Shown here: one piece after another, positions 10,101 to 17,493 of the stretch | How the letters are laid out: every line of letters starts with the position of its first letter | Numbering within the stretch: position 1 is the first letter of the stretch | Source of the DNA: OLB11 sp044234005 | GTDB lineage: Bacteria > Bacteroidota > Bacteroidia > Chitinophagales > Chitinophagaceae | Direction: 5' to 3' | Assembly: GCA_044234005.1 (NCBI GenBank) | Contig: JBIIJE010000007.1 | Coordinates: 1-48,783 of the forward strand | DNA: 48,783 nt | Program-made: the position numbers and the translations under genes | Notes under the pieces: model-generated | Databases searched by the model: none | What the model was told of the DNA's origin: nothing | Seen by the model: the letters and a program-made list of their open reading frames with translations, nothing else

Positions 10101-10455
10101 ATTGTACAGCGGAATCGTATTTTTTTACATCATTATATAAAGAACCCAATTGTAATAAAAGATCATGCTCATAATTGCCATTTTGCGCTAAACATTTTTT
10201 AGCTGCTTGTATGCCGACATTAAATTGTGAATCTAATCTTGCAGATAAGGTAAGTTCGTAAATAGCAAATGCAAAATTGGTATCGTTCTCTGGTACTTGA
10301 TTGTATAGCGCAATAGCTTCTTTATATTTTTTTTCATTATGTAGCTCAATTCCTTCCTTAATTAATTCGCCAGAATTGATCAGTAATTTTGAAGATTGTG
10401 TAAAAGATTCGTTTGCAATTAGACAGACTAAGGTAATTAGTGTGAATCGTTTCAT
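7153..10455 (-). CDS. Giant secreted TPR plus MORN-repeat protein (1100 aa)
   Basis: A signal peptide (cleavage near SFTQ, about residue 20) is followed by TPR-like helices (about residues 35-200), a helical linker, then about 30 tandem units of 23-24 residues from about residue 375 to the end. Each unit has the form DGxxxxYYxNGKLxxExxYxNGxx, the MORN_2 type also found in proteins annotated as YwqK antitoxin-like. MORN repeats build elongated beta-hairpin sheets used as scaffolds or for membrane and lipid contact; no enzyme domain is visible. Units around residues 580-650 and 770-810 are degenerate. The start is supported by a TAAGTTTG box 26 bases upstream. The cellular role is unknown. Confidence 0.85.
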   Translation of the reverse strand: MKRFTLITLVCLIANESFTQSSKLLINSGELIKEGIELHNEKKYKEAIALYNQVPENDTNFAFAIYELTLSARLDSQFNVGIQAAKKCLAQNGNYEHDLLLQLGSLYNDVKKYDSAVQYINTSISKFPNSYATYHGKAIHFYHTKKYDSAFLYFKKAILMNPYAYNSHYCLGLMAMENGYPIQAMLAFSASLLISPSGGRSSASIKNLYELANLSDSVLNYYEKREEHKYLQEDYAEIESYFKSKIALEKNYKIKASINDNIFKQLNLICEKLPKVENETGTWFHDFYASLFKNIYEENHFNGATLIMISGLKNEDVQRMIKQSKSEIEKASIYIAERLNEFGYARSTTRPVNYDLAGYHFNNQMLFAYGKLNDRKKEIQDGNWVYYNKTGNIISERNYQRGQLDGIYKEYYNNGKLRFEGDFKNNEIHGRSFSYYKNGLPSVHLHLKGEKRDGTYTKFNFNGSKKLEENYENGKINGPTTSYFERGNPQYTGEYINGKITGRILQYYRTNQLLSSTEIVNGEANGTKTTYYPQGQLFSTSEIKNGKIEGLVTTFFKNGKVAAKENFKKDKLDGNSIFYFENGVEKLNINYSDGEKEGTSVAKTDDNKISSIIEYRKGHYKKIKKYNVLNDQLLVENNIDDKETNTIREYNGIGILISESICDRDGAYNGLCKIVYPDGKMRETKTYKKGFLQGEIKKYFKNGKLSEEANFKDDKYDGVYKSYHDNGKLKMEGTFVEGVKQGYWLNYDNYGALIEKEYYLDDEFDGNAYYYFPSGKLKAITKFDNGNQIQTSEYDTNTVLIQKIDIEPNKPCKLLFKYLGNKKLRECTILNNSLQGDDVNYYINGNISSKSHYTVGYLDSNFTSYYSNGKVKKEGNYVNNEMEGTWTSYDKMGNKLSIEHYNNGELDGIDTFYSEENKLETIIPHSENDRHGWLEKYAYNGDLCYKLHYFYGFIIGYSYQLPDGTFAKEIPVSNSDKKELIKTFYKNGTVSAEFEYQNADYHGTRKLFFPNGKVWVESNYLFGERDGNDKVYFSNGQIALDRTFINGEVEGLSKTYYTNGKLQEEINYKNGYLHGKSNYYKQDGTLETSLNYYWGYIIPQ

Positions 10456-10480
10456 AAACTCGATAATTTATATAAGTATT

Positions 10481-10488
10481 CAAACTTA
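10481..10488 (-). promoter_or_regulatory. -7 box (TAAGTTTG) for the MORN-repeat gene
   Basis: It is a full TAnnTTTG match 26 bases upstream of the ATG. It suggests this gene is transcribed separately from the aminotransferase gene that ends 82 bases before it. Confidence 0.5.
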
Positions 10489-10536
10489 CTTAATTAATTG
10501 AAAGTGGGAAGATATCGAGAAAAAATTATATACAAT

Positions 10537-11712
10537 TTACAACAAAGATGCAAAACCATTCTTCAATCTAGTCATAGCTAGCGTCAAATTTTCCATGGAA
10601 GTAGCATACGATATTCGTATGCAATTTGGGTTACCAAATGCATCGCCTGTTACACAGCTCACTAAAGCTTCATTTAATAAATACATGCATAATTGCTCCG
10701 CGGTTTCAATATTTTTCTTGCCTAAATAAGCGCTTACATCTGGAAATACGTAGAAGGCTCCCGGGGGATTATTTACTTTTAAGCCAGGTATTTCTCGTAA
10801 AGCCTTTACTACAAAATCACGACGTGATTGAAATGCGATTTGCATATCGGCTGTTGGCTTCATGTCGCCATTTAGAGCTACAATTCCTGCTCGTTGAGCA
10901 ATCGAATTTGGTCCTGAAGTAAATTGGCTTTGTATTTTTTCTGATGCTTTGATTAAATCTTTTGTACCTGCCATGTAACCTAAACGCCAGCCTGTCATGG
11001 CATATCCTTTTGAAAAACCATTAATAACAATCACTCTGTTTTTTATACTTTCGAATTGCGCAATACTTTCGTGTTTTCCTACAAAGTTGATGTATTCATA
11101 AATTTCGTCTGAAATGATATAAATATTTGGATACTTTTCAAAAACTTCGACTAAGCCAGCCAATTCATCTTTCGAATAAACCGAGCCAGTGGGGTTACAA
11201 GGTGATGAGAAAATAAAACACTTTGTTTTGGGAGTAATAGCGGCTTCCAATTGCTTGGCTGTAATTTTAAAATCATTTTCAAAATCACCTTTTACCTCGA
11301 TTACCTTACCTTCTGCTAACTTTACTAAATCCGCATACGTTACCCAATAAGGTGTTGGAATAATTACTTCGTCACCTTCATTCAATATGGCTAACACCGC
11401 ATTCGCAATACATTGTTTAGCACCTGTGCAAACCATTACTTCATCGGTTTCGTAGTTCAAATTGTTATCACGTTTTAATTTGTCTGAAATAGCTTTTCGC
11501 AATTCAGGGAAACCCGCTACTGGTGGATATTTGGTAAAGCCGTCTTGCATAGCTTGTATGGCTGCATGGATAATATGATTCGGTGTTGCAAAATCTGGTT
11601 CGCCCAAACTTAAGTCTACAATATCCTTGCCTTGCGCTTTCAACTCACGACTCAATTTTGCCATTTTAATGGTTTGAGGTTCTTCTATTCTTGACAGTCT
11701 CTCCGCTAGCAT
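10537..11712 (-). CDS. aspC: Pyridoxal-phosphate aminotransferase, class I (aspartate aminotransferase type)
   Basis: This is a fold-type I PLP aminotransferase of the Bacillus/Thermus AspC subgroup, probably transferring the amino group between aspartate and 2-oxoglutarate. Visible motifs are SPCNPTGSVYS (binding the substrate carboxylate and PLP region), SDEIYEYI, the PLP-lysine segment NGFSKGYAMTGWRLGY (lysine near residue 237), and the C-terminal CIRISYA arginine that holds the substrate carboxylate. The length of 391 aa is typical. The ATG at 11712 lies 40 bases downstream of the DUF445 stop, so it may be the last gene of a cyanophycinase-DUF445-aminotransferase unit. Related aminotransferases overlap in substrate, so the symbol is a best guess. 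Confidence 0.88.
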   Translation of the reverse strand: MLAERLSRIEEPQTIKMAKLSRELKAQGKDIVDLSLGEPDFATPNHIIHAAIQAMQDGFTKYPPVAGFPELRKAISDKLKRDNNLNYETDEVMVCTGAKQCIANAVLAILNEGDEVIIPTPYWVTYADLVKLAEGKVIEVKGDFENDFKITAKQLEAAITPKTKCFIFSSPCNPTGSVYSKDELAGLVEVFEKYPNIYIISDEIYEYINFVGKHESIAQFESIKNRVIVINGFSKGYAMTGWRLGYMAGTKDLIKASEKIQSQFTSGPNSIAQRAGIVALNGDMKPTADMQIAFQSRRDFVVKALREIPGLKVNNPPGAFYVFPDVSAYLGKKNIETAEQLCMYLLNEALVSCVTGDAFGNPNCIRISYATSMENLTLAMTRLKNGFASLL

Positions 11713-11752
11713 GTGCGATAAATTTTAAAAATTAAAAAATAAAGATAAGGGA

Positions 11753-12343
11753 TTACAATTTAGTTAGAAGTATTTGTATTAATCCAATTAAGAAGCCAAG
11801 CACCGCTCCAATAATTTCTACGAAACGAAATTCTTTACTCATGATAGCGTTTAGAATTTCTTCTAATTTATCACTACTAAAATTGCTTACTTTTCGCATT
11901 ACTATTTGCTCAATATCTAAATCGTTTTTTACTCCATCTGTCATCTTAGTAATGAGCAAAGGAAATAAACTTTCAATCTCGTGAACCATTCCTTTTTTGA
12001 TACTTTCCATGCTTTTGTCGTTGATAAACATCGATAAAAGCGGAATTTCTTCTTTGAGTTTAGTTTTTATAAATTTATCAATGTGTTCTTCTACAAATGG
12101 AATTGCTTTTTGAATCGTTTCTGGTTTGTTTATTTTGCCAACAATATCATCGAAAGAAATCAACTCTTTTGAAACCAATTGCCCTAATTTTTGAGCAAAT
12201 TGTTGTTGGCGCTTTGGAAAGATTCCCTGCAAGGTAATGCCAAAAAAATTTTTAGGTTCACGTGGGTGAAACAACATTTTGATGGCAATCCAATTCGTGA
12301 ACCACCCTATAAATGCTGATATTATGGGTAAAAAATATATCAT
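11753..12343 (-). CDS. DUF445 family membrane protein
   Basis: The N-terminal membrane segment ends in the family signature (GWFTNWIAIKMLFHP), and a second hydrophobic helix lies at the extreme C-terminus (IIGAVLGFLIGLIQIL). About 120 residues of charged helices lie between them. It is a short form, 196 aa, close to the YheB-like members; many relatives are 350-400 aa. The biochemical role of DUF445 is not established. The ATG starts 37 bases after the cyanophycinase stop, suggesting co-transcription. Confidence 0.85.
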   Translation of the reverse strand: MIYFLPIISAFIGWFTNWIAIKMLFHPREPKNFFGITLQGIFPKRQQQFAQKLGQLVSKELISFDDIVGKINKPETIQKAIPFVEEHIDKFIKTKLKEEIPLLSMFINDKSMESIKKGMVHEIESLFPLLITKMTDGVKNDLDIEQIVMRKVSNFSSDKLEEILNAIMSKEFRFVEIIGAVLGFLIGLIQILLTKL

Positions 12344-12379
12344 ATCCTGTTAGATTGATTGATAAAACTGAAGATAATA

Positions 12380-13270
12380 TTATTCAACTTCAGTTCTTTC
12401 GTAATTGTGCTCGGGTTGTTCTACAAAAATCCTTTCATCAAGCATGTATGAATCTCCTTTCGCCAAAAAATGTACTTTTAGATTTTCAATAGAAATGGGA
12501 GCGCCGTCTGCTAAATCAGCAATGTTGGAATAGCCGATATGATGTCCGTCTATAATTATTATCATACCAGAGCCAATCGCTTCCATGTGATTCCCGTCTT
12601 TAATCAGGAGTCCAGTATCTTCACCCAGTCCAATTCCGACGCTTTGCGGATTGGTAGCAATAGCTTGAGCTAGGCGTCCGAATCTACCTCGTTTGTCGAA
12701 GTGAGAATCGAAAATTACATTACCCATAAATGCTAAGCCTGTGGTAACCTTTACAGCACCTTTTAAATGTGCATTGGCGGCATTACCCTCATAAATCATC
12801 GTATTGCTCATGGCCATTGCACCTGCACTTGTACCTGCCAATACAAAGTGTTCTTCAAGTGCGTATCTCTCATGGAGTATTTTGTATATTTCTGTTCCGC
12901 CAAATGTGCTCGTCAATCTCATTTGATTCCCTCCTGTCATCATGACGGCATCCGCGTCCTTAACGCGTTGGATAAATTCAGGATTAGAAGTATCCTCACG
13001 ATTCCGAATATGCATGACATTCACATTCTTGCAATCCAGTTTAGAATAAGCGTCTAAATAATTTTCACCCACTTCAAAGGGTATATTTGATGCAGTTGTT
13101 ATTACTTCTATTCTGCTTTTATTTTGATGCTTTGTTTCAGCCACAATACGACTTAGAATACCTTCTTCGAAAAAATTAAGATTGTTACGTTGAATGAATC
13201 CTGTTTCTAAGTCAGTGCCTTTGTCTTCTGCGCCGCCTACGGGTATCAGTTTTCCTTTAGGAATAATCAT
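12380..13270 (-). CDS. cphB: Cyanophycinase, serine peptidase family S51
   Basis: The protein belongs to the S51 family that cleaves cyanophycin, or related aspartyl dipeptides, into beta-Asp-Arg units. The nucleophile elbow is GTSAGAMAMS (about residue 147). Other landmarks are the N-terminal GKLIPVGGAEDKG, VMMTGGNQ and SHFDKRGRFGRL, which carries the probable catalytic histidine, then GIGLGEDTGLL. Length is about 296 aa after choosing the ATG at 13270. A longer frame starts with TTG at 13294, but that lies within a TATATTTG promoter box. No cyanophycin synthetase gene is in the window, so the substrate may be cyanophycin or an isoaspartyl peptide. Confidence 0.88.
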   Translation of the reverse strand: MIIPKGKLIPVGGAEDKGTDLETGFIQRNNLNFFEEGILSRIVAETKHQNKSRIEVITTASNIPFEVGENYLDAYSKLDCKNVNVMHIRNREDTSNPEFIQRVKDADAVMMTGGNQMRLTSTFGGTEIYKILHERYALEEHFVLAGTSAGAMAMSNTMIYEGNAANAHLKGAVKVTTGLAFMGNVIFDSHFDKRGRFGRLAQAIATNPQSVGIGLGEDTGLLIKDGNHMEAIGSGMIIIIDGHHIGYSNIADLADGAPISIENLKVHFLAKGDSYMLDERIFVEQPEHNYERTEVE

Positions 13271-13291
13271 ATTTAATATTAAAAATGTCGA

Positions 13292-13299
13292 CAAATATA
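13292..13299 (-). promoter_or_regulatory. -7 box (TATATTTG) for cyanophycinase
   Basis: It is a full TAnnTTTG match 21 bases before the ATG at 13270. Its position argues against the longer TTG start at 13294. Confidence 0.5.
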
Positions 13300-13354
13300 A
13301 GTTATGCGTTTTTAACTAAACTCATATGCTATCAAAGGTTTTTATACAAGTTCA

Positions 13355-14488
13355 TCACATCACGAATTCTTTCATAACTGAATCATATAGTTTTTCATAG
13401 AGCGGTATGATGTTATTGATATTAAACTTCTGTGCTTGAGCGAGTGCATTTTTTTTAAAAGTCATTAATTTGTCATAATCCGACAAGAGATCAATGCTAT
13501 ATTTTGCCATGGCTTCTATGTCGCCCACTTCAGTAAGATAGCCAGTAAGGCCATGTATGTTTATTTCCGGAATTCCACCTGCATTGCTTGAAATAACTGG
13601 GACTTCACAGCCCATTGCTTCCAAAGCGGCCAAGCCAAAGCTTTCAGAGGCACTTGGCAACATGAATAAATCGGTTATCGAAAGGATTTCTTCTAATTTA
13701 TCTTGTTTGCCTAAAAATCTTACATCATCACATAATTCTAAATCTCTACAAAGTTGCTCCATTGTAACACGTTCAGGTCCATCTCCAATCATCAGTAATT
13801 TACTTGGGATTTGCTTGCGGACCTTTTCAAACGTATAAATCACATCTTCTATACGTTTTACCTTTCTGAAGTTCGATACATGTGCAAGTATTTTCTCTCC
13901 ATTCGGTGCAAGCATTTTCCGAAAGTGGTCTTTATTAGTAAGTGAAAACCTCTTAATATCTACAAAATTCGGGATTACATGAATTTCTTTTTCAATATCA
14001 AATGAGTTTACAGTTTCTTGTCGAAGATTTTCAGAAACGGCCGTTATTGCGTCAGATTCATTAATGGAAAAAGTCACCACAGATTCATACATTTTATCTT
14101 TTCCAACAAGGGTGATATCAGTGCCATGCAGCGTGGTAATATAAGGGATGGAACGCCCTTTCTTGGCTAAAATACGATTGGCTAAATAGGCAGATGATGC
14201 ATGCGGAATAGCGTAATGGACATGCAATAAATCAAGGTTTTCGTTGAGTATCACGTCTACCATGGTCGATGATAAAGCTGATTCGTAGGGTGGAAAATCA
14301 AATAGCGGGTAGGTTGGAACAGATACTTCATGATAAAAGATATTTGGATGAAAGGCATCTAATCTAACAGGTTGCTGGTAAGTAATGAAATGAATAATAT
14401 GACCTTTGTCGGCTAATGCTTTTCCTAATTCTGTTGCTAATACACCACTGCCACCAAAAGTGGGATAGCAAACAATTCCTATTTTCAT
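13355..14488 (-). CDS. bshA: N-acetyl-alpha-D-glucosaminyl L-malate synthase BshA
   Basis: BshA joins UDP-GlcNAc and L-malate, the first step of bacillithiol synthesis, in the cytoplasm. It is a GT4 retaining glycosyltransferase of the GT-B fold. The N-terminal glycine loop is CYPTFGGSGVLATELGKALA, then LHVHYAIPHA. The donor-binding motif ASESFGLAALEAMGCEVPV holds the EX7E pair (about residue 290), followed by SNAGGIPE. The length, 377 aa, is exact for the family, and the start of MKIGIVCYPTFGGSG is the standard one. A TAAGTTTG box lies 21 bases upstream. bshB and bshC are not in the window, which is usual since the pathway genes are scattered in this phylum. Confidence 0.95.
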   Translation of the reverse strand: MKIGIVCYPTFGGSGVLATELGKALADKGHIIHFITYQQPVRLDAFHPNIFYHEVSVPTYPLFDFPPYESALSSTMVDVILNENLDLLHVHYAIPHASSAYLANRILAKKGRSIPYITTLHGTDITLVGKDKMYESVVTFSINESDAITAVSENLRQETVNSFDIEKEIHVIPNFVDIKRFSLTNKDHFRKMLAPNGEKILAHVSNFRKVKRIEDVIYTFEKVRKQIPSKLLMIGDGPERVTMEQLCRDLELCDDVRFLGKQDKLEEILSITDLFMLPSASESFGLAALEAMGCEVPVISSNAGGIPEINIHGLTGYLTEVGDIEAMAKYSIDLLSDYDKLMTFKKNALAQAQKFNINNIIPLYEKLYDSVMKEFVM

Positions 14489-14508
14489 ATTGATTAAATA
14501 ATATTGTG

Positions 14509-14516
14509 CAAACTTA
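14509..14516 (-). promoter_or_regulatory. -7 box (TAAGTTTG) for bshA
   Basis: It is a full TAnnTTTG match 21 bases upstream of the bshA ATG. Confidence 0.5.
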
Positions 14517-14700
14517 ACACTTTAAGCCAATTGTTAAATTAAAGAATACAGAACCTGCCTATCATGAAGTGAGAAAATCGATAGTATTATCCATTCAACC
14601 AATCATCGATAACGCAAGGCTTACAATAGAAAAGACTAATCTAGAAAAATTTTATAGCACTAATCCTTGCTTACGAGTGTTACGAATTCGGCACAAAAGG

Positions 14701-14735
14701 CTCTTTGATTTCAGTTTATACCGATTGGAATTTTG
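14701..14735 (+). repeat. Diverged repeat copy, first half
   Basis: The reverse complement of this stretch resembles 48574-48605; both share GTATAAA(C)TGAAATCAAA with a few differences. It faces the opposite way to the copy at 14864-14895, so the two could frame a small inverted block. Confidence 0.45.
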
Positions 14736-14863
14736 TAACACTGACTGGTATTGCTGTAATCTTCCTTCGTCATAACATCAATATCATCGGCACAGGCAGA
14801 CCAATTTTTCGTGCCTCAAATTGCTCTTAACAAAATAACCATCGGCATTTTCCACTCGATGAT

Positions 14864-14895
14864 TTGGTCTGCGACACAAATCACATTGGTATTAC
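14864..14895 (-). repeat. Dispersed repeat copy (TTGGTCTGC unit)
   Basis: TTGGTCTGC, then ACACAAATCACA after one variable base, is shared nearly base for base with 48561-48592. About 26 of 32 bases agree by eye. A copy in a gene-free stretch at each of two distant sites suggests a dispersed repeat family in this genome. Confidence 0.55.
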
Positions 14896-14957
14896 ACGCA
14901 AGTATGATGCTCCGGCCTCAATTTGGTTGCCTAATTTGGGCTATGCCATGCAAGTCT

Positions 14958-14965
14958 TACATTTG
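14958..14965 (+). promoter_or_regulatory. -7 box (TACATTTG) for the PRPP-synthetase-like gene
   Basis: It is a full TAnnTTTG match 14 bases before the ATG at 14980. Confidence 0.5.
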
Positions 14966-14979
14966 TAAAAAGCTAGATT

Positions 14980-15885
14980 ATGATAATTTTTGCGACACAA
15001 GCCTATAAATATTTAATGAATGAAATCGTCGAGAAGTCTCATTTTGAAATAGGCAAAATCGAGTACCGGCAATTTCCTGATGGAGAGTCTTATCACAGAA
15101 TCTTGAGTGATGTAAAATCTAAAGATGTCGTGTTAATTGGTGGAACCATCGATGATGCGAACACAATTGAACTTTATGATCTTGCAAATGGCATAACACA
15201 ATTAGGGGCAAAATCTTTGCGATTGGTGATTCCGTATTTTGGATATGCTACTATGGAGCGAGCGGTTCAAAAAGGGGAGATTGTGAAGGCAAAAAATAGA
15301 GCATTGATGTTATCTTCTATTCCCAATTGTGCTGAAGCGAATCAAATATTCATGCTTGATTTACATGCGGAAGGCATTCCATATTACTTTGGACATGAAG
15401 TAAGGTGTACACATTTATATGCTAAAAGTATTATCATTAATGTATGTCTTTCAATCTTTGGTCCGGATTTTGTGTTAGCTTGTACAGATGCGGGAAGAGC
15501 TAAGTGGGTAGAGTCATTAGCGAATGATATGCACGTAAAATCGGCATTTGTTTATAAACACAGAATAAGTGGCGCTGAAACGCAGTTAACAGGGGTTAAT
15601 GCAGATGTCTTAGGGAAAAATGTAATTATTTATGATGATATGATTCGTACGGGAGGTTCACTAATGCAAGCTACTGAAGCTTATCATAAAGCGGGTGCCA
15701 AAGAAATTGCAGCGATAGTCACACATGGTTTGTTTACAAATAACGCCATGCTAAAGTTAGAGAAACAAGGCTTATTGAAAAGCCTACATTGCACGAATTC
15801 ACATCCAAATTCTTTAAGCATTGATTCAAGTCAATTGCATATAAAAAGTATTTGTAGTTTGATTAAGGAGGCTATTGAAACATGA
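14980..15885 (+). CDS. Ribose-phosphate pyrophosphokinase-like protein (divergent PRPP synthetase paralog)
   Basis: Two PRPP-synthetase-type phosphoribosyltransferase folds are recognisable: FPDGESYHRI near residue 35, PYFGYATMERAV near residue 85, DLHAEGIPYYF near residue 128, and the PRPP loop VIIYDDMIRTGGSL near residue 215. True PRPP synthetases carry RQDRK in the catalytic loop after PYFGYA; here it reads TMERA, so the ATP-contacting Arg-Gln pair is absent. The SPDxGG motif is also changed, to CTDAGRAK. The protein may therefore make PRPP by a variant mechanism, use another substrate, or be regulatory. At 301 aa it is slightly short. It is followed after seven bases by a GNAT gene, probably as one transcript. 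Confidence 0.8.
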   Translation: MIIFATQAYKYLMNEIVEKSHFEIGKIEYRQFPDGESYHRILSDVKSKDVVLIGGTIDDANTIELYDLANGITQLGAKSLRLVIPYFGYATMERAVQKGEIVKAKNRALMLSSIPNCAEANQIFMLDLHAEGIPYYFGHEVRCTHLYAKSIIINVCLSIFGPDFVLACTDAGRAKWVESLANDMHVKSAFVYKHRISGAETQLTGVNADVLGKNVIIYDDMIRTGGSLMQATEAYHKAGAKEIAAIVTHGLFTNNAMLKLEKQGLLKSLHCTNSHPNSLSIDSSQLHIKSICSLIKEAIET

Positions 15886-15892
15886 TTGAGAA

Positions 15893-16327
15893 ATGATAAT
15901 TGATTATTTTGTTGTTGATGCAAAATCAGAGTACTACACAAAATCACTTTCGTTAAGGAATGAGGTTTTGCGCGTGCCTATTGGTCTTAATTTGTTTGAG
16001 GAAAACTTACAAGATGAGAGCGATCAAATTACTTTTATCGCCATGAGTGATGAGCAAATTATTGGGTGTTTGGTCTTAAAGCAAATAAATGAGACTGATG
16101 TAAAGTTCCGTCAAATGGCAGTTATGAATAAGTACCATCAACTCGGAATTGGGAGTCAGTTAATGCATAACGCTGAGAATTTTTGTCGTATGAATGGTAT
16201 TCACTATATTGAATTGCATGCACGAAAATCTGTTGTCAATTTCTATATAAAACTAGGCTATTCAATGATTGTTGAAGAATTTATAGAGGTTGGGATTCCT
16301 CACTACAAAATGTTCAAAAAACTTTGA
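15893..16327 (+). CDS. GNAT family N-acetyltransferase
   Basis: This is a small (144 aa) acetyl-CoA-dependent N-acetyltransferase. The acetyl-CoA binding motif A is visible around residues 77-96 (RQMAVMNKYHQLGIGSQLM), followed by the motif B region ELHARKSVVNFYIKLGYS. The N-terminal LRNEVLRVPIGL resembles the ElaA-like and related subgroups. The acceptor substrate is unknown. It starts seven bases after the PRPP-synthetase-like stop, so it is probably co-transcribed. Confidence 0.85.
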   Translation: MIIDYFVVDAKSEYYTKSLSLRNEVLRVPIGLNLFEENLQDESDQITFIAMSDEQIIGCLVLKQINETDVKFRQMAVMNKYHQLGIGSQLMHNAENFCRMNGIHYIELHARKSVVNFYIKLGYSMIVEEFIEVGIPHYKMFKKL

Positions 16328-16366
16328 ACTTCATAATTTATCCAACCTTTGCAGTCATCATGGATT

Positions 16367-17232
16367 TTATTCTTTATTTAGATTCACTTCGTCACCAGAA
16401 TAGCTTGGATTAGATTGCATTTGATCTACCTTTCGCCGCTGAAAGTTAGAAAGTTTAAACATATGATTCAGTTTTTCTTCAGATAGCTAAAATGATTGAT
16501 CGATCCAGACATCTACTATTTCAAATAATTCTTTTCTTGAAACCTTGTTGGAAATATTTGAAAGAGGTTTCTTTTTTCAAGTTCCAGTTTGCCCAATCGA
16601 ATAATTTTGTTCATGTTCGAAATTCCCGCACCGTCTTCGCAAATTTTATTGATTACGCCCATGTCATAAATTTCTTACGCTGCAAAAGTTTTACCTGATG
16701 TAAGTACTTCTTGGGCTTTCTTGAATCGATTTTTTTTGGTTAAAAAACTATAGCCACCTATAACTGGGAAAGTGTCAAATATAGATTCTGGAAAGCTAAA
16801 CTTCGCTGACTTTTCCGAGATGATATAGTTACCTACCAAAGCGCTTTCGAAGCCACCACCAAAAGCATTACCTTGCGCAACGCAACTCGAAAAAACATCT
16901 AACTCGAAATTGCTGTTAAAATTGTAAACGAGTTCTAAGCATTTATAAGCATAATCGGAAAGGTTGTCACGTTTTTGATTTCGAATACAATCAATAAACT
17001 CCTCCAAATCGCCACCTAAATTCCACACGCCTTTATTGAGTGAATGAACAACTACATATTTGATGTCTTCGTGTTTGATGAAGTAAATGATTAATTCTTT
17101 AATATGGGTAAGATTTTCCAGAAACTTCACAGAATAATAAAGTTTGTCTTTTAAATGTATTCCTGTCCAAAGTACTTTAAATTCTTCATCAATTCGAATG
17201 CGGAGATTATTATTGAGAAATATATATTGCAA
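16367..17232 (-). pseudogene. rpfF: Decayed DSF synthase (RpfF family, crotonase fold)
   Basis: The intact part (16675-17232) matches RpfF, the crotonase-fold enzyme making diffusible cis-2-unsaturated fatty-acid signals: NLGGDLEEFIDCIR, VAQGNAFGGGFESALVGN and FPESIFDTFPVIGGYSF. The glutamates in GGGFE and FPES correspond to the two catalytic glutamates of Xanthomonas RpfF. The frame then hits TAA at 16675-16677, yet beyond it the same frame continues as EIYDMGVINKICEDGAG, the expected RpfF sequence. A shift near the T-run at 16571-16578 moves the match to another frame (SRKELFEIVDVWIDQSF, then LSEEKLNHMFKLSNFQRRK). That frame has a second internal stop at 16487-16489 and ends at 16367. Summed, this is about 288 codons, the size of a full RpfF. 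An ATG at 17249-17251 in yet another frame may be the original start. Two stops plus a frameshift make sequencing error unlikely. Confidence 0.85.
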
Positions 17233-17316
17233 GTTTTTGTAGTGTACTCATACCCTGTGGTGAATTTAAATCAAAATGTTAACTGAAAAACTAGTAAATA
17301 ATTCCGGAATTCGATA

Positions 17317-17344
17317 TTTATATATAATATACGTTATATATAAA
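17317..17344. repeat. AT-rich perfect inverted repeat upstream of nusB
   Basis: TTTATATATAA and TTATATATAAA form a perfect 11-base inverted repeat around a six-base centre. Being made almost wholly of A and T it may be low-complexity sequence, but it lies in the regulatory space between the rpfF remnant and nusB. Confidence 0.4.
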
Positions 17345-17400
17345 ATAATGCAATACAAAACATTATTATATATTTTTTGAAAGGAATATAATAAAAATTT

Positions 17401-17429
17401 CATGTTCAATTATAAATATTTTGAACATG
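17401..17429. promoter_or_regulatory. Perfect palindrome CATGTTCAA-N11-TTGAACATG
   Basis: Nine-base arms are separated by 11 bases of A and T. It lies about 57 bases upstream of the nusB -7 box. It has the size and shape of a dimeric regulator site or a weak hairpin; the protein that would bind it is unknown. Confidence 0.4.
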
Positions 17430-17485
17430 CAAATGTGCAAAAATGTAAATAATGTTGAATTGACTATTTTCTTAAATAATGACCT

Positions 17486-17493
17486 TACATTTG
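17486..17493 (+). promoter_or_regulatory. -7 box (TACATTTG) for nusB
   Basis: It is a full TAnnTTTG match 29 bases upstream of the ATG at 17523. It falls inside the longer possible reading frame, so the shorter start is the right one. Confidence 0.55.

Larger units (their letters stand above)
14489..14979. other. Gene-free stretch with diverged repeat copies
   Basis: This 490-base stretch lies between divergent bshA and the PRPP-synthetase-like gene. Two short open frames (14569-14775 and 14811-15008) have no sensible composition, and the second overlaps the real gene start. The stretch holds repeat copies at 14701-14735 and 14864-14895 in opposite orientation, plus a TTGGTCTGC/GCAGACCAA inverted pair (14796-14804 and 14864-14872). 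It looks like eroded repeat or mobile-element debris rather than a gene. Confidence 0.5.

Noticed and set aside
14569..15008. Two short open frames (68 and 65 codons) as possible genes
   Set aside because: Composition is not protein-like, the second runs into the real gene start at 14980, and the stretch carries repeat copies.
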